From: JBQTIY01 sp052387675
GTDB taxonomy: Bacteria > Planctomycetota > B15-G4
Direction: 5' to 3'
Assembly: GCA_052387675.1 (NCBI GenBank)
Contig: JBQTIY010000001.1
Coordinates: forward strand, 1 to 64,000
DNA: 64,000 nt
Shown here piece by piece: positions 32,551-41,587 of this stretch. The notes beneath the pieces are model-generated. The model had not been told where the DNA came from, made no database searches, and worked only from the letters and a program-made list of their open reading frames with translations. Numbering within the stretch: the stretch's first letter is position 1; the number at the start of each line of letters is the position of its first letter. The position numbers and the translations under genes were made by a program.

Positions 32551-33308
32551 GCCTGCTCAAAGTGCGGCACTTGGTGAAGCGCTACGGCGAGCGCACCGTC
32601 GTCCGCGACGTGTCCTTCGAGGTCAACGAAGGCGAGATCGTCGGCCTGCTGGGGCCCAACGGGGCCGGCAAGACCACAACTTTTCGCATGACGGTCGGCA
32701 TGATCCGGCCCGATGAGGGGCAGGTCTTCCTCTCCGGCACCGACGTGACGACCCTGCCCATGTACCGGCGCGCGCGGCTGGGCATGGGCTACCTCAGCCA
32801 GGAGCCGTCGATCTTTCGGAACATGAGCGTCCGCGAGAATCTGCTGGCGGTGCTGGAGGCGCTCGGGACGGCCCGCGCCGAACGCGAGGAACGCGCAAGC
32901 GCCCTGCTGGCCGAGTTCCGCCTGCAGCACGTCGAGCAATCCACGGCGCTCACGCTGTCCGGCGGCGAGCGTCGGCGCCTCGAACTGGCCAGGACCCTGG
33001 CCCTCGAACCGCGCCTGATCCTGTTGGACGAGCCCTTCTCGGGCGTGGATCCCATTGCCGTCGAGGACATCCAGGCGCAACTCTTCCTGCTGCGTGAGCG
33101 CGGCATCGCCGTGCTGGTCACCGACCACGCCGTGCGCGAGACTCTCGGCACGACCGACCGCGCCTACATCATCTACGAGGGCGCCATCTTCCGGCACGGC
33201 AACGCGGCGGAACTGGCTGCGGATCCCAAAGTGCGGGCGGTCTACCTGGGCGAGAAATTCAGCATGCCGGACGAGATGTCGGCGCGACCGGAGCACGGCA
33301 AGTCATGA
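32547..33308 (+). CDS. lptB: LPS export ABC transporter ATP-binding protein
   Basis: 253 aa. The GTG at 32547 overlaps the lepB stop (GTGA); the longer frame to 32508 is rejected. Walker A is GPNGAGKTTT, the signature LSGGERRRLELART, Walker B LILLDEPFSGVDP, and the H-loop is in LVTDHAVRE. YLSQEPSIFRNMSVRENL and the PEH-like tail are diagnostic of LptB. It energises transport of lipopolysaccharide from the inner membrane through LptFGC-A-D, implying an outer membrane. The other lpt genes are not in this window. Confidence 0.95.
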   Translation: MSLLKVRHLVKRYGERTVVRDVSFEVNEGEIVGLLGPNGAGKTTTFRMTVGMIRPDEGQVFLSGTDVTTLPMYRRARLGMGYLSQEPSIFRNMSVRENLLAVLEALGTARAEREERASALLAEFRLQHVEQSTALTLSGGERRRLELARTLALEPRLILLDEPFSGVDPIAVEDIQAQLFLLRERGIAVLVTDHAVRETLGTTDRAYIIYEGAIFRHGNAAELAADPKVRAVYLGEKFSMPDEMSARPEHGKS

Positions 33309-34342
33309 GCAACGAGTGGCGGAGCCTGGAGCGGTCGGCAGTCCTGGTGGTTGATGACGACCCTGGTGTGCGCACCGCCGTCACCCGCTTCATTGAGCAG
33401 GAAGGCTACCCGGTCATCTCGGCCGGCAGCGTGGAGGAGGCGCTCGCGCTGCTGCTCAGCCACGACATCCTGGTCGTGCTCTCCGACATCACCATGCCGG
33501 GCGGCCGTTCGGGCCTCGACCTGCTGGCCGAGATCCGCGGTCAGCACCCCGATGTAGACGTGCTCATCATGACCGGCAATGCCGACGTCGACTCCGCCGT
33601 GGAGGCGCTGCGGCGCGGCGCTTACGACTATCTGCGCAAGCCCTTTCCGTTCGAGGCGCTGCGCGCGGCACTGCGGCGCGCCGTAGAACGCCGGCACTTC
33701 CTGCTCAAGGCCTCGATGCTGCAGCAGCTCGAGGAGCGACGCGACGCCGACCGCGAGAACCTGCAGCAGTTCCTAGTGGCGATGGCGACGATCATCGACG
33801 CCAAGAGTTCCTACACGGCGCGCCACAGTGCCCGCGTCTCAGACTTGGCCCGCCTGCTCGCCGAGGCCATGGGCTTCGACGCTCCGCGCGTCGAACTCAT
33901 CGCACTGGGTGGCCGGCTGCACGACATCGGCAAGCTCGGCACACCCGATGCCATTCTGGAGAAGACCGGACCGCTCTCACGCGAAGAGATGGCCATCATG
34001 AGACGCCATCCGCTTCAAGGCGACGAACTCATCGCTCCCGTGCGCAGCATGCAGGCCGTCCGGCCGATGATCCGCTGGCACCACGAGAGCCTCGACGGCA
34101 CCGGCTATCCCGATGCCCTGCCCGGCGCCGACGTTCCAGTGGAGGCCTGGGTCGTCAAAGTGGCGGACTATTGGGAGGCCATCACGAGCTTGCGCCCCTA
34201 TCGTGCGCCCATGCCGCTCGAGACGGCAGTGAAGACCTTGCGGGCCGAGGCCGGCGTGCGCATCCCGCAGGAGATCGTCGAGACCTTCCTGAAGGCCATC
34301 CCGGGCGCTCCGATCGCCATGCCCGCCCTCGCGAGCGCCTGA
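33305..34342 (+). CDS. Response regulator with HD-GYP c-di-GMP phosphodiesterase domain
   Basis: 345 aa. Receiver domain, residues about 11-125: acidic pocket VVDDDP, phospho-acceptor Asp61 in LSDITMPGG, MTGNAD and LRKPF. After a helix, the HD-GYP domain has ARHSARVSDLA, LHDIGKLGTP, RRHPLQG, HHESLDGTGYP and VADYWEAITS. The full HD and GYP ligand set is there, so cleavage of c-di-GMP is expected, controlled by phosphorylation from an unlinked histidine kinase. ATGA-coupled to lptB. It is the last gene of the run that starts with the c-di-GMP riboswitch, followed by a strong hairpin at 34352-34381. Confidence 0.94.
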   Translation: MSNEWRSLERSAVLVVDDDPGVRTAVTRFIEQEGYPVISAGSVEEALALLLSHDILVVLSDITMPGGRSGLDLLAEIRGQHPDVDVLIMTGNADVDSAVEALRRGAYDYLRKPFPFEALRAALRRAVERRHFLLKASMLQQLEERRDADRENLQQFLVAMATIIDAKSSYTARHSARVSDLARLLAEAMGFDAPRVELIALGGRLHDIGKLGTPDAILEKTGPLSREEMAIMRRHPLQGDELIAPVRSMQAVRPMIRWHHESLDGTGYPDALPGADVPVEAWVVKVADYWEAITSLRPYRAPMPLETAVKTLRAEAGVRIPQEIVETFLKAIPGAPIAMPALASA

Positions 34343-34351
34343 GCGCTGAGA

Positions 34352-34381
34352 GCCGGGCCGCGCTGACTCAGCGCTCCCGGC
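34352..34381 (+). terminator. Terminator hairpin at the end of the sigma-to-HD-GYP run
   Basis: GCCGGG-CC-GCGCTGA-C-TCAGCGC-T-CCCGGC, a long nearly perfect stem 10 nt after the stop. The T-run is short (GTTT), with a later TTTTTT at 34433. It also partially overlaps the region just before the etf promoter. Confidence 0.6.
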
Positions 34382-34394
34382 CCAGTTTCCACGC

Positions 34395-34424
34395 TTGATC
34401 GCCTGCGCTGAACTGGCCTAAAGT
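34395..34424 (+). promoter_or_regulatory. Promoter of etfBA
   Basis: TTGATC (34395-34400), an 18-nt spacer and TAAAGT (34419-34424), with the predicted start around 34431. The etfB ATG at 34479 has only a weak ribosome binding site. The architecture is shared with the rph promoter. Confidence 0.5.
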
Positions 34425-34478
34425 GACGAGCCTTTTTTCGTCCATCCCAGAACCTCACCTCGGCCCACAGGTCCCGTC

Positions 34479-35237
34479 ATGAAGATCGTCGTGTGCGTGA
34501 AGCGTGTGCCCGCCACGGACACGCGTGTGAAGGTCGGCGCGGACGGCAAGTCCATCGACTCAGCGCAGATCGAGTGGATCATCAACCCGTACGACGAGTT
34601 CGCCCTGGAGGCCGCGCTGCGCCTCAAGGAGGCTGCCGGCGCGGGCGAGGTCATCGTCGTGTGCCTGGGACCAGCCGAGGCCGCCAAGGAACTGCGCACC
34701 TGCCTCGCCATCGGCGCCGACCGTGCCATCCTGCTCAAAGATGCAGAGTCCAGCGCACGCGATGGACAAGCCACTGCCGCCGCGCTCGCTCCCGTGATCG
34801 GGGAACTGCAGCCCGATCTCGTGCTGTGCGGCAAGCAGGCCATCGACCGGGATCAGGGCCAGGTAGGCCTGCTGCTGGCCTACCGGCTTGGCCTGCCCTG
34901 CGTCACCGAGATCCGCGCGCTGAGCGTGGCCGACCGGCGCGCTCACGTGGAGCGCGCGGGAGACGACGGCACGACGGAAAAGCTGGAAGTGCCGCTCCCC
35001 TGCCTGCTGACCTGCCAGAAGGGCCTCAATGAGCCGCGCTATGCCAACCTGAAAGGCATCATGGCAGCCAAGAAGAAGCCGCTCGAGGAGCGCGACGCGG
35101 CGGGCCTGCAGGACCGCTTGGCCGTGCGCAGCCTGGAACTGCCCGCGGCGCGTCCCGAGGGACGAATCGTCGGTGAGGGCGTCGCCGCCGTGGGCACGCT
35201 CATGCAACTGTTGCGCGAAGAAGCCAAGGTTCTTTGA
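34479..35237 (+). CDS. etfB: Electron transfer flavoprotein beta subunit
   Basis: 252 aa, family length. MKIVVCVKRVPATDTRVKV, IINPYDEFALEAALRLKE (family signature region), CGKQAIDRDQGQVG and CLLTCQKGLNEPRYANLKG are all conserved EtfB segments. With EtfA it forms the soluble heterodimer that accepts electrons from acyl-CoA dehydrogenases and passes them to ETF:quinone oxidoreductase. This matches the two dehydrogenases at 9004-10170 and 13633-14775. It has its own promoter candidate at 34395, and etfA follows 11 nt later. Confidence 0.96.
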   Translation: MKIVVCVKRVPATDTRVKVGADGKSIDSAQIEWIINPYDEFALEAALRLKEAAGAGEVIVVCLGPAEAAKELRTCLAIGADRAILLKDAESSARDGQATAAALAPVIGELQPDLVLCGKQAIDRDQGQVGLLLAYRLGLPCVTEIRALSVADRRAHVERAGDDGTTEKLEVPLPCLLTCQKGLNEPRYANLKGIMAAKKKPLEERDAAGLQDRLAVRSLELPAARPEGRIVGEGVAAVGTLMQLLREEAKVL

Positions 35238-35248
35238 AGGAGTGCGCC

Positions 35249-36226
35249 GTGGCCGGTGAGATCCTCGTCGTCGCCGAACATGCGCAGGGCAAACTGCGCG
35301 AAGCCAGCAAGCAGGCCATGACGGTTGCGGCACGCTTGGCGGCGCAACGCGGCGTCGCGGCCGTGGGGCTGATCGGCGGTCCAGGCTCGGCCGAAGCGGC
35401 CGCAGCCCTCGGCCGTTTTGGTGCAGCCCGTGTCGTGACACTCGACGCTGTCCCCGCCGAGCCCGCAGCCTGGGCCGGCGCACTGGCAGAGGTGATCCGC
35501 CCTCTGGCGCCGGCCGCCGTCCTGCTGGCACACACGCTGCGTGGCAAGGATCTCGGACCGCGGCTCGCTGCACTGCTCGACGCCCCCATCGCTTCCGACT
35601 GTATTTCCGTCACCGAAGAAGGCGGCGTGCTGCTCGGCCGGCGACCGGTCTATGCCGGCAAGGCCCTCGTCACCGTGGCCTCGAACTCCAAGATCTTCGT
35701 CGTGACCCTGCGCCCCAACGCCGTGACCGCTGAGGAGCGGCCCGCCGCAGCGCTGATGCAGCCCAGCAGCGTCACGGCCGCGCCGGCTCCCACGCTGGGC
35801 GCGGTGCTCAAGGAAGTCCTCGCCGCCGCGCAGCGCAAGCTCGAACTCACCGAGGCCTCGATCGTGGTCTCGGGCGGGCGCGGACTGAAGGGCCCCGAGA
35901 ACTTCGCGATGATCGAGGAACTGGCCGCCGCGCTGGGCGCCGCGGTCGGCGCCTCGCGTGCCGTGGTCGACGCTGGCTGGCGGCCGCACGGCGATCAGGT
36001 GGGTCAGACCGGCAAGACCGTCTCCCCACAGCTCTACATCGCTGTTGCCATCAGCGGCGCCATCCAGCACTTGGCTGGCATGCGCACCAGCCGCTTCATC
36101 GTCGCGATCAACAAGGACCCCGAAGCACCGATCTTCAAGGTCGCCGACTACGGCATCGTGGGCGACGCCTTCGAGATCGTGCCCAAGCTCACCGCTGCCG
36201 TGCAGGCCCTCAAAGCCGCCGGCTGA
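35249..36226 (+). CDS. etfA: Electron transfer flavoprotein alpha subunit
   Basis: 325 aa from the GTG at 35249, which has GAAGGAG 6 nt upstream; a TTG at 35234 (TTGA overlap with etfB) is the alternative. The C-terminal FAD domain is clear: VVSGGRGLKGPENFAMIEEL, GASRAVVDAGWRPHGDQVGQTG, PQLYIAVAISGAIQHLAGM, INKDPEAPIF and ADYGIVGD. The N-terminal domain has the usual ILVVAEHAQGKL. Partner of EtfB in fatty-acid and branched-chain acyl-CoA oxidation. It ends 12 nt before the convergent stop at 36239. Confidence 0.96.
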   Translation: MAGEILVVAEHAQGKLREASKQAMTVAARLAAQRGVAAVGLIGGPGSAEAAAALGRFGAARVVTLDAVPAEPAAWAGALAEVIRPLAPAAVLLAHTLRGKDLGPRLAALLDAPIASDCISVTEEGGVLLGRRPVYAGKALVTVASNSKIFVVTLRPNAVTAEERPAAALMQPSSVTAAPAPTLGAVLKEVLAAAQRKLELTEASIVVSGGRGLKGPENFAMIEELAAALGAAVGASRAVVDAGWRPHGDQVGQTGKTVSPQLYIAVAISGAIQHLAGMRTSRFIVAINKDPEAPIFKVADYGIVGDAFEIVPKLTAAVQALKAAG

Positions 36227-36238
36227 GCCGGCCCGCGC

Positions 36239-38131
36239 TCACGGACCGACGGAGCGCAGCCGCAGGCCCGTCTCATCCACGGTCACGATGCTGAGCGTGC
36301 CGCCGGGGAAGTACTTGTCCATCAGCTCGGGGGCGGGCAGCGGCAGCATGGACAGGCGGTGCACGATCTCCGGAACCTCGCCGAGGCCGCCGAAAAACTC
36401 GGGCAGCCTGCGGACCATCGTGAGCAATCCGCGCATCTCGGCAGCGGTGTCACTCCAGCTCACCACGCCGGCCACGTTGCCCAGGCGCTGACGCGACGCC
36501 AGGAACTCCGGGTCGGCCGCGAGCGAGGGCAGGTCCGGCGTGCTGCGGCGGCGCAGCACATCCTGAACCATCGTAGCCGACAGGCTCAAGACGGCCACGT
36601 CATCCAGAATCGCGTAGTTCACCGAAAAGGGCGGGAAGATCACGAGGTTGTGCATGGTGTGGCCTTGGAACTCGGCGCTCTTGCGGCCGTTGTGCAGGCC
36701 CTTGCTGCGAATGAAATCGTCGACAAGCCGGGCCAGCGTCTGGCCATCCTGCAAGCCGATCAGCAGCGCGAAGTTGATCGGGCCGCCAGCCGCCAAGCCC
36801 ATGCCGAAATCCGGAATGGCCTCCGTTGCGCTCACGTCGGCGGTCAGCACGGCAAACTCACCGCTGAGGGTCTCCAGCAGATCCTCGCGCGGACTGAAGC
36901 CCAGCTCCTCCTCCATGGCGCCGACGCCGACGGCATATTCACCGGGGTCGACCAGCTTGAACTCGAAGAGCATGCGCAGCACCTGGTCGTAGAGCTGGGC
37001 AGGCTCCATGCGCCACGCTGAAAAAGCTCGGCAATCCGCCGGGACCCAGCTCGGCGTCTTGAGTTCGCCGGTTGAGAACAGAAGCTGCAGCAGCCGCGGA
37101 ATCCAGCCTGCACCGCGCCACTCGAAGTGCATTTCCGCCAGCGAGCCGCGCTCGTCCATGGCCGTGTAGGCGGAAAGGACTCCCATGTCGTTCAGTCCCA
37201 GCGAGGACAGGATGTCCTCGACCTGCGGCTGAGCTTCGTCCGTTTCGGCTTCATCCCAGTTGGAGTCGGACTCGGCCACAATGGCCTCGACAACCCGGCG
37301 TGCAAACTCGCCGACATCGGCCCAGACGCGCAGGGAAGCATCGGGCGCCTCGGCTGAGGAGTTCCGCCAGCCGACGGTCTGCGCCAGAGATGCGCTGCCC
37401 GACTCATCCAGCCCAGAGAGCACCCGCTCGAAGGGATCGCTGGCGGGATCGCCCACTGAAAAGACCGCGATGAGCAGGCCTTCATGGAAGCCGTAGCGCA
37501 GTTCCAGGTCTGGTCGTCCTGGCGAAGAGTCTTCAGGCCAGAGCAGCGAAGTGACATCCACTGCGTCGACGACTTCCGTGCTGAGCACGACGTCTTCGGC
37601 GCTCTCTTCGCGCAGCCGCTCGGTGAGTTGCGCGAGAATCGCCTCGGACTGCTCCCAGTTCATGCCGAAGTCAGCCAGCAGGCACGCGACGAAGGTGGAA
37701 TCATCGTCATCCGGGTCGGCATCCGGCGTCGGCGCCTCCAAGACGGCCAGCGCCACAGCCCCGTCGAGCAGACCGGGCAGTTGCAGCACGTCCACGCCCA
37801 GCCTGCCCATGAGTTCCTCGCGCAGCCGGTTGATCTCCACATCGCACTCGGCACGCAAGGGCGCCATGGCCGCATCGACCCACAGCTTTCCCATGCAGGA
37901 AGCCGCGAACTCGCGCGCGAAGACTCGCGTGTCGTCGAGCCCAAAGAAGGCCAGCGTGTCCGCCGGGAGCACGTTGGCGAAACCGCCCGGCCGATCCACG
38001 ACGCGCACGGGCGCGTCAGCAGAGAGCGACGGGTTCTGCTCGGAACCCTGAGGTCCGGCGCCAAGGGCAGCAGAGCCGAGCAGCAGCAGGGCCAGAGAGC
38101 CCCGCACGATGGTGTTGAGCATGATGTTCAC
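36239..38131 (-). CDS. Secreted hypothetical protein
   Basis: 630 aa, not recognised. A clear signal peptide (MLNTIVRGSLALLLLGSAALGA) starts it and no later membrane helix is obvious. The body alternates LPADTLAFFGLDD-type and GLLIAVFSVGD-type strands with amphipathic helices. It resembles the large family of secreted proteins in planctomycete-like genomes that begin 'LPADTLAFF..' (DUF3352-like by eye, unproven). An acidic stretch DADPDDDDS sits near residue 140. The ATG overlaps the stop of the FG-GAP gene upstream (ATGA), so the two secreted proteins are made together. Confidence 0.8.
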   Translation of the reverse strand: MNIMLNTIVRGSLALLLLGSAALGAGPQGSEQNPSLSADAPVRVVDRPGGFANVLPADTLAFFGLDDTRVFAREFAASCMGKLWVDAAMAPLRAECDVEINRLREELMGRLGVDVLQLPGLLDGAVALAVLEAPTPDADPDDDDSTFVACLLADFGMNWEQSEAILAQLTERLREESAEDVVLSTEVVDAVDVTSLLWPEDSSPGRPDLELRYGFHEGLLIAVFSVGDPASDPFERVLSGLDESGSASLAQTVGWRNSSAEAPDASLRVWADVGEFARRVVEAIVAESDSNWDEAETDEAQPQVEDILSSLGLNDMGVLSAYTAMDERGSLAEMHFEWRGAGWIPRLLQLLFSTGELKTPSWVPADCRAFSAWRMEPAQLYDQVLRMLFEFKLVDPGEYAVGVGAMEEELGFSPREDLLETLSGEFAVLTADVSATEAIPDFGMGLAAGGPINFALLIGLQDGQTLARLVDDFIRSKGLHNGRKSAEFQGHTMHNLVIFPPFSVNYAILDDVAVLSLSATMVQDVLRRRSTPDLPSLAADPEFLASRQRLGNVAGVVSWSDTAAEMRGLLTMVRRLPEFFGGLGEVPEIVHRLSMLPLPAPELMDKYFPGGTLSIVTVDETGLRLRSVGP

Positions 38132-40434
38132 TCCTGCGGATAGACGATGATTCGGTCGTGGACGAGCAGCGCGATGTCCTGGCGGCCGTCGCCCGTGACA
38201 TCGGCCACGAGGACTTCGCGGGGCTCCCGGCCGCCGCGTCCCTCTTCGAAGAGACGTCCTTCGAAGATCGGAAAGCGCAAGGCATGACAGATCGCGTCAC
38301 TCTCGATGGCGGCGACCGCGATGCGATGGCTGCGCGTGTCGGTCATGACCGCATCGGCGGCGCCGTCGCCGTTGATGTCACCCAGCGCGATGCGATCCAG
38401 GCTGCCCGACTTGCCCGGCAGCTCATAATCCAGTTCTGCCACGAGGCTGGCCGGCAGGCCGCCGTTCCGCAGGATCGCCAGTTGCCCGTCGCACTCCAGC
38501 AGCACGTCGAGCCGACCGTCACCGTCGACGTCGCCAGCGCTCACGCGCTGCGGCTGCAGGTCGCCCAGATCGATGCGCGCCACGACAGTGCGCTCTGTGC
38601 CCTGCTGCTGGAACACGACGAGGGTTCGTTCGCTGCGATCAACGACAAGCAGTTCCGGCAGGCCATCGGCATCCAGATCGCAGAGGCCGGCCACTCCGGC
38701 CTGGGCCTCGCTGCCCGGCAAGTTGCATTGCGCCACGACCTGCGGGACGCCGGCTAGATCGAGGAAGACCGCGCGGGCGAAGTTGGGTCCGGGAATCAGG
38801 AGTTCCGGCAGCCCATCGCCGTCGATGTCGGCGTGACTCAGCCGCCCTGCATCGAGGCCCTTGAGCAAACCGAGTCCCGGCAACTCGCGCGTGGTGAGGT
38901 CCACCAGCCCGGCCGCACTGCCGCGCAGCAAGCGCGGCGATTCCGTCGGCAGCGTGACAAGTGCGTCATTCCAGCCATCGCGATCCAAATCCAGCAGGCG
39001 CAGCCCGCTGGGATCGACCTTGAGTTCACCCAGATCGGTCGTGCCCAGCAGCGTTCCGCGGGCCCCCAGTTCGAGGAGCACGGGTTTGCGCGCGCGGCCC
39101 TTGCCGTCTGCCACGACGATCCAGAGCGAGGGCGGCTGGCCCGGCTGTCGCGCGGCCACGTCGAGCGCCAGCAGATCGCCGGCCACGGGCGAGGCCAGCG
39201 ACGTGGGAAAGCCTAGCCGTCCTCCCGGCAGCACTTCCATCACGCCGATGGCGAGCTCGTCCGGCGCGAGCAACACGACCTCACGGCGTCCGTCTCCGTC
39301 GAGGTCGGTCAGGCGCGGGTGGCTGGCTCCCAGCAAGGACGGAAAGCTCTCCGGCGCGAATTCTTGAGCCGCGAGATGGACCGTGACGCGCGCTGCGCCG
39401 GGCTCGGCGACCAAGACATCGAGACGCCCATCGCCGTCGAGGTCGGCCGTCGTGGACGTTCGGCGCGAGGCATCCTTGAGCGGAGCAAAGGAGACGACCT
39501 GCGGCTCAGAGAGGGCCAGCACGCCGGCTGCAGCGGCTTGCACGCGCAGCAGCGCCACGCGCCCGCTCTTCCTCCGGATCGCGGCGATCTCGGCGCTGCC
39601 ATCGCCATCCACATCCAGAACCGCGAAGTTTCGCACCGCTGTGAAACGCGCCGTGATCTCCGGCCCGAAGCTGGCATCACCGCGGCCCAGCCGCCAACGA
39701 AAGGGAAACTCGGACTCCAAGCGCGCGTAGAGCAGATCCGAGTGACCGTCCCCATTCAGGTCGCACAGGCTCAGACTGTCGGATTCAGGGCTCGCATTGG
39801 GCAGGGCGCTGGGCTCTTCCGGCAAGCGCCCGTCCTCCCGGCCACGGAAGACCCAGGTGCTCTCCCGGCCCAGGACCACCACGTCCGGGTGGCCGTCTCG
39901 GTCGAGGTTCGCCACATGCACGGAGCGCGGGCTCTCGCTGAGCCGCTGGCGCACGGCCTGAGCGAAGCCGCCGTCGCTGTTGCGCAGCGCCACGCTCAGC
40001 CGCTTGGAATCGCCGACGAAGACCAGGTCGCCGCGTGCGTCGCCGTTCAGGTCGGCGACGGCCAGCGACAGAACGCGCTCCTCGGTTGGATACGACTCAC
40101 GCCGGAAGTTGACTTCGTCAGGCAGCTCATTGAGGCGGCTGGGCTGCTCTGTGCCGGCCTGTGCCTCTCGGCGCAGCAACAACTCGATGCGCGCGCGCGC
40201 GTTGTTGATGACGGCGAGGTCGCGAAAGCCGTCACCATCGACGTCGGCGGCGAGCAGGCCCTCGAGACCGTCGTTGAACTTGCTGTTCAGCAGGCCGGAA
40301 AATCCGTAGCGGGCTGAGATCTCCGTCCAGGCTTCGGCATCCGCTGCGCTGGAGTCCTGCTCGGCATCCTGCGGCCAAGCCATGGCTGCCAAGGGAGTGC
40401 CCATGAGGGCGGCGAAGAGCAGGGCCATGAGCAT
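38128..40434 (-). CDS. Secreted FG-GAP/VCBS beta-propeller protein
   Basis: 768 aa with signal peptide MLMALLFAALMGTPLAAMA. At least 12 copies of a calcium-loop repeat of the type DxDGDGxxDLxV are spread through the sequence, for example DVDGDGFRDLAV, DLNGDGHSDLL, DLDGDGRLDVLV, DIDGDGLPELLI and DINGDGAADAVM. Such repeats build one or two seven-bladed integrin-like propellers that bind calcium, ligands or partners at the cell surface. No enzymatic domain is attached. It is translated together with the 630-aa secreted protein. Divergent from the HtrA-like gene; the 119-nt gap between them carries TAGAAT at 40537-40542. Confidence 0.9.
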   Translation of the reverse strand: MLMALLFAALMGTPLAAMAWPQDAEQDSSAADAEAWTEISARYGFSGLLNSKFNDGLEGLLAADVDGDGFRDLAVINNARARIELLLRREAQAGTEQPSRLNELPDEVNFRRESYPTEERVLSLAVADLNGDARGDLVFVGDSKRLSVALRNSDGGFAQAVRQRLSESPRSVHVANLDRDGHPDVVVLGRESTWVFRGREDGRLPEEPSALPNASPESDSLSLCDLNGDGHSDLLYARLESEFPFRWRLGRGDASFGPEITARFTAVRNFAVLDVDGDGSAEIAAIRRKSGRVALLRVQAAAAGVLALSEPQVVSFAPLKDASRRTSTTADLDGDGRLDVLVAEPGAARVTVHLAAQEFAPESFPSLLGASHPRLTDLDGDGRREVVLLAPDELAIGVMEVLPGGRLGFPTSLASPVAGDLLALDVAARQPGQPPSLWIVVADGKGRARKPVLLELGARGTLLGTTDLGELKVDPSGLRLLDLDRDGWNDALVTLPTESPRLLRGSAAGLVDLTTRELPGLGLLKGLDAGRLSHADIDGDGLPELLIPGPNFARAVFLDLAGVPQVVAQCNLPGSEAQAGVAGLCDLDADGLPELLVVDRSERTLVVFQQQGTERTVVARIDLGDLQPQRVSAGDVDGDGRLDVLLECDGQLAILRNGGLPASLVAELDYELPGKSGSLDRIALGDINGDGAADAVMTDTRSHRIAVAAIESDAICHALRFPIFEGRLFEEGRGGREPREVLVADVTGDGRQDIALLVHDRIIVYPQE

Positions 40435-40553
40435 GAGAGGATCCGGCGACTGGGCGGAGCGCGAGGCGGGGGCCGAGTCTAGCGGCCCGTTCCGAATGCC
40501 GAAAGCGCGTCATGGACCCGCCACACGTGAGCGCCTTAGAATCCTGGGCGACC

Positions 40554-41543
40554 ATGGCGCTCTCAAACCAAGTTCATCGCCTGCGCTCCGTCGGGCCCTG
40601 GCGGCTTGCGGGAACTGTGGCGCTCGCCGCAGTGCTGTGCTCGAGCGCTCTGTTCGCCGACGAGATCCGTCTCGCGGACGGTGCCCTGCTGCGCGGCCGG
40701 ATCCTCAAAGAGACCGACAAGGACCTTTTCGTTGACCTGGGCTTTACGGTCCTCGTCGTTCCGAAGTCAGCGGTCATTGGCCGGAGCGCTGAAGCCGGCG
40801 AACCCAGCGCGGCTGAGGTCGAGCGGCGCCAGGGCCTCTACAGCGAAGCTGAACTGCCCGAACTCTCCGTGCGAGCCGCGGTCGACCGTTTCGCCGAAGG
40901 TGTCGTGGTGGTGAAGGTTCCCGGTGCCCTGGGGAGCGGCTTCATCGTGAGTGACGATGGCCACATCGTCACCAATGCGCACGTCGTCCAAGGCGAGGTC
41001 GAAGTCTCAGTCACCGTCTTCCAAAAGGTTGAGGGTCAATATCAAAAGCAGGTCTTCGAACGGGTCCGGCTCGTAGCAGTCAACCCCCACGCTGATCTGG
41101 CGCTGCTTAAGATCGACGACAAGGACCTGGTTGGCCGAAAACTCAGCAAGGTGTTTCTGGGTGACCTGAGTGAGACCAAAGTCGGTGAGACGGTGTTCGC
41201 CATCGGCGCGCCGCAGGGCATGGAGCGCAGCGTGAGCGAGGGCATCATCTCGATCACCAACCGCCAGCGCGAAGGCATGGTCTACATCCAGACCACGGCC
41301 GCCATCAATCCGGGCAATTCCGGCGGCCCGCTCTTCAATCGCAAGGGCGAGGTCGTCGGCGTCAACGCCTGGCACCTGCTCTTCATGGAAGGCTTGAACT
41401 TCGCGATCCCGGTGGACTACGTGAAGCACTTCCTCGACAACCGCGAGGCCTACAGCTACGACCGGGACAATCCCAATACCGGTTACCGCTATCTGCCGCC
41501 GCCGCGCCGTGGGCCGCCGCCGGAAACGCCGTCCACGCCCTGA
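40554..41543 (+). CDS. HtrA/DegP-like secreted serine protease without PDZ
   Basis: 329 aa from ATG 40554; the frame's earlier ATG (40512) is disfavoured because the signal peptide starts here (WRLAGTVALAAVLCSSALFA). A short N-terminal domain (EIRLADGALLRGRILKETDKDLFVDLG) looks like the SH3-like module often placed before secreted trypsin-like proteases. Catalytic triad: His in IVTNAHVV, Asp in NPHADLALLKI, Ser in INPGNSGGPLF. No PDZ domain follows; the tail is proline-rich. Likely an envelope quality-control or processing protease. TAGAAT at 40537-40542 may be its -10, giving a very short leader. Confidence 0.9.
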   Translation: MALSNQVHRLRSVGPWRLAGTVALAAVLCSSALFADEIRLADGALLRGRILKETDKDLFVDLGFTVLVVPKSAVIGRSAEAGEPSAAEVERRQGLYSEAELPELSVRAAVDRFAEGVVVVKVPGALGSGFIVSDDGHIVTNAHVVQGEVEVSVTVFQKVEGQYQKQVFERVRLVAVNPHADLALLKIDDKDLVGRKLSKVFLGDLSETKVGETVFAIGAPQGMERSVSEGIISITNRQREGMVYIQTTAAINPGNSGGPLFNRKGEVVGVNAWHLLFMEGLNFAIPVDYVKHFLDNREAYSYDRDNPNTGYRYLPPPRRGPPPETPSTP

Positions 41544-41587
41544 TCTGCGCGCGCAGGCTCCGGCCGCGCGACCGCCGCACACCAGCT

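Noticed and set aside
41542..41553. CTGCGCGCGCAG palindrome between convergent genes
   Set aside because: Perfect but only alternating GC; likely by chance in this composition or a trivial hairpin, with no promoter nearby.
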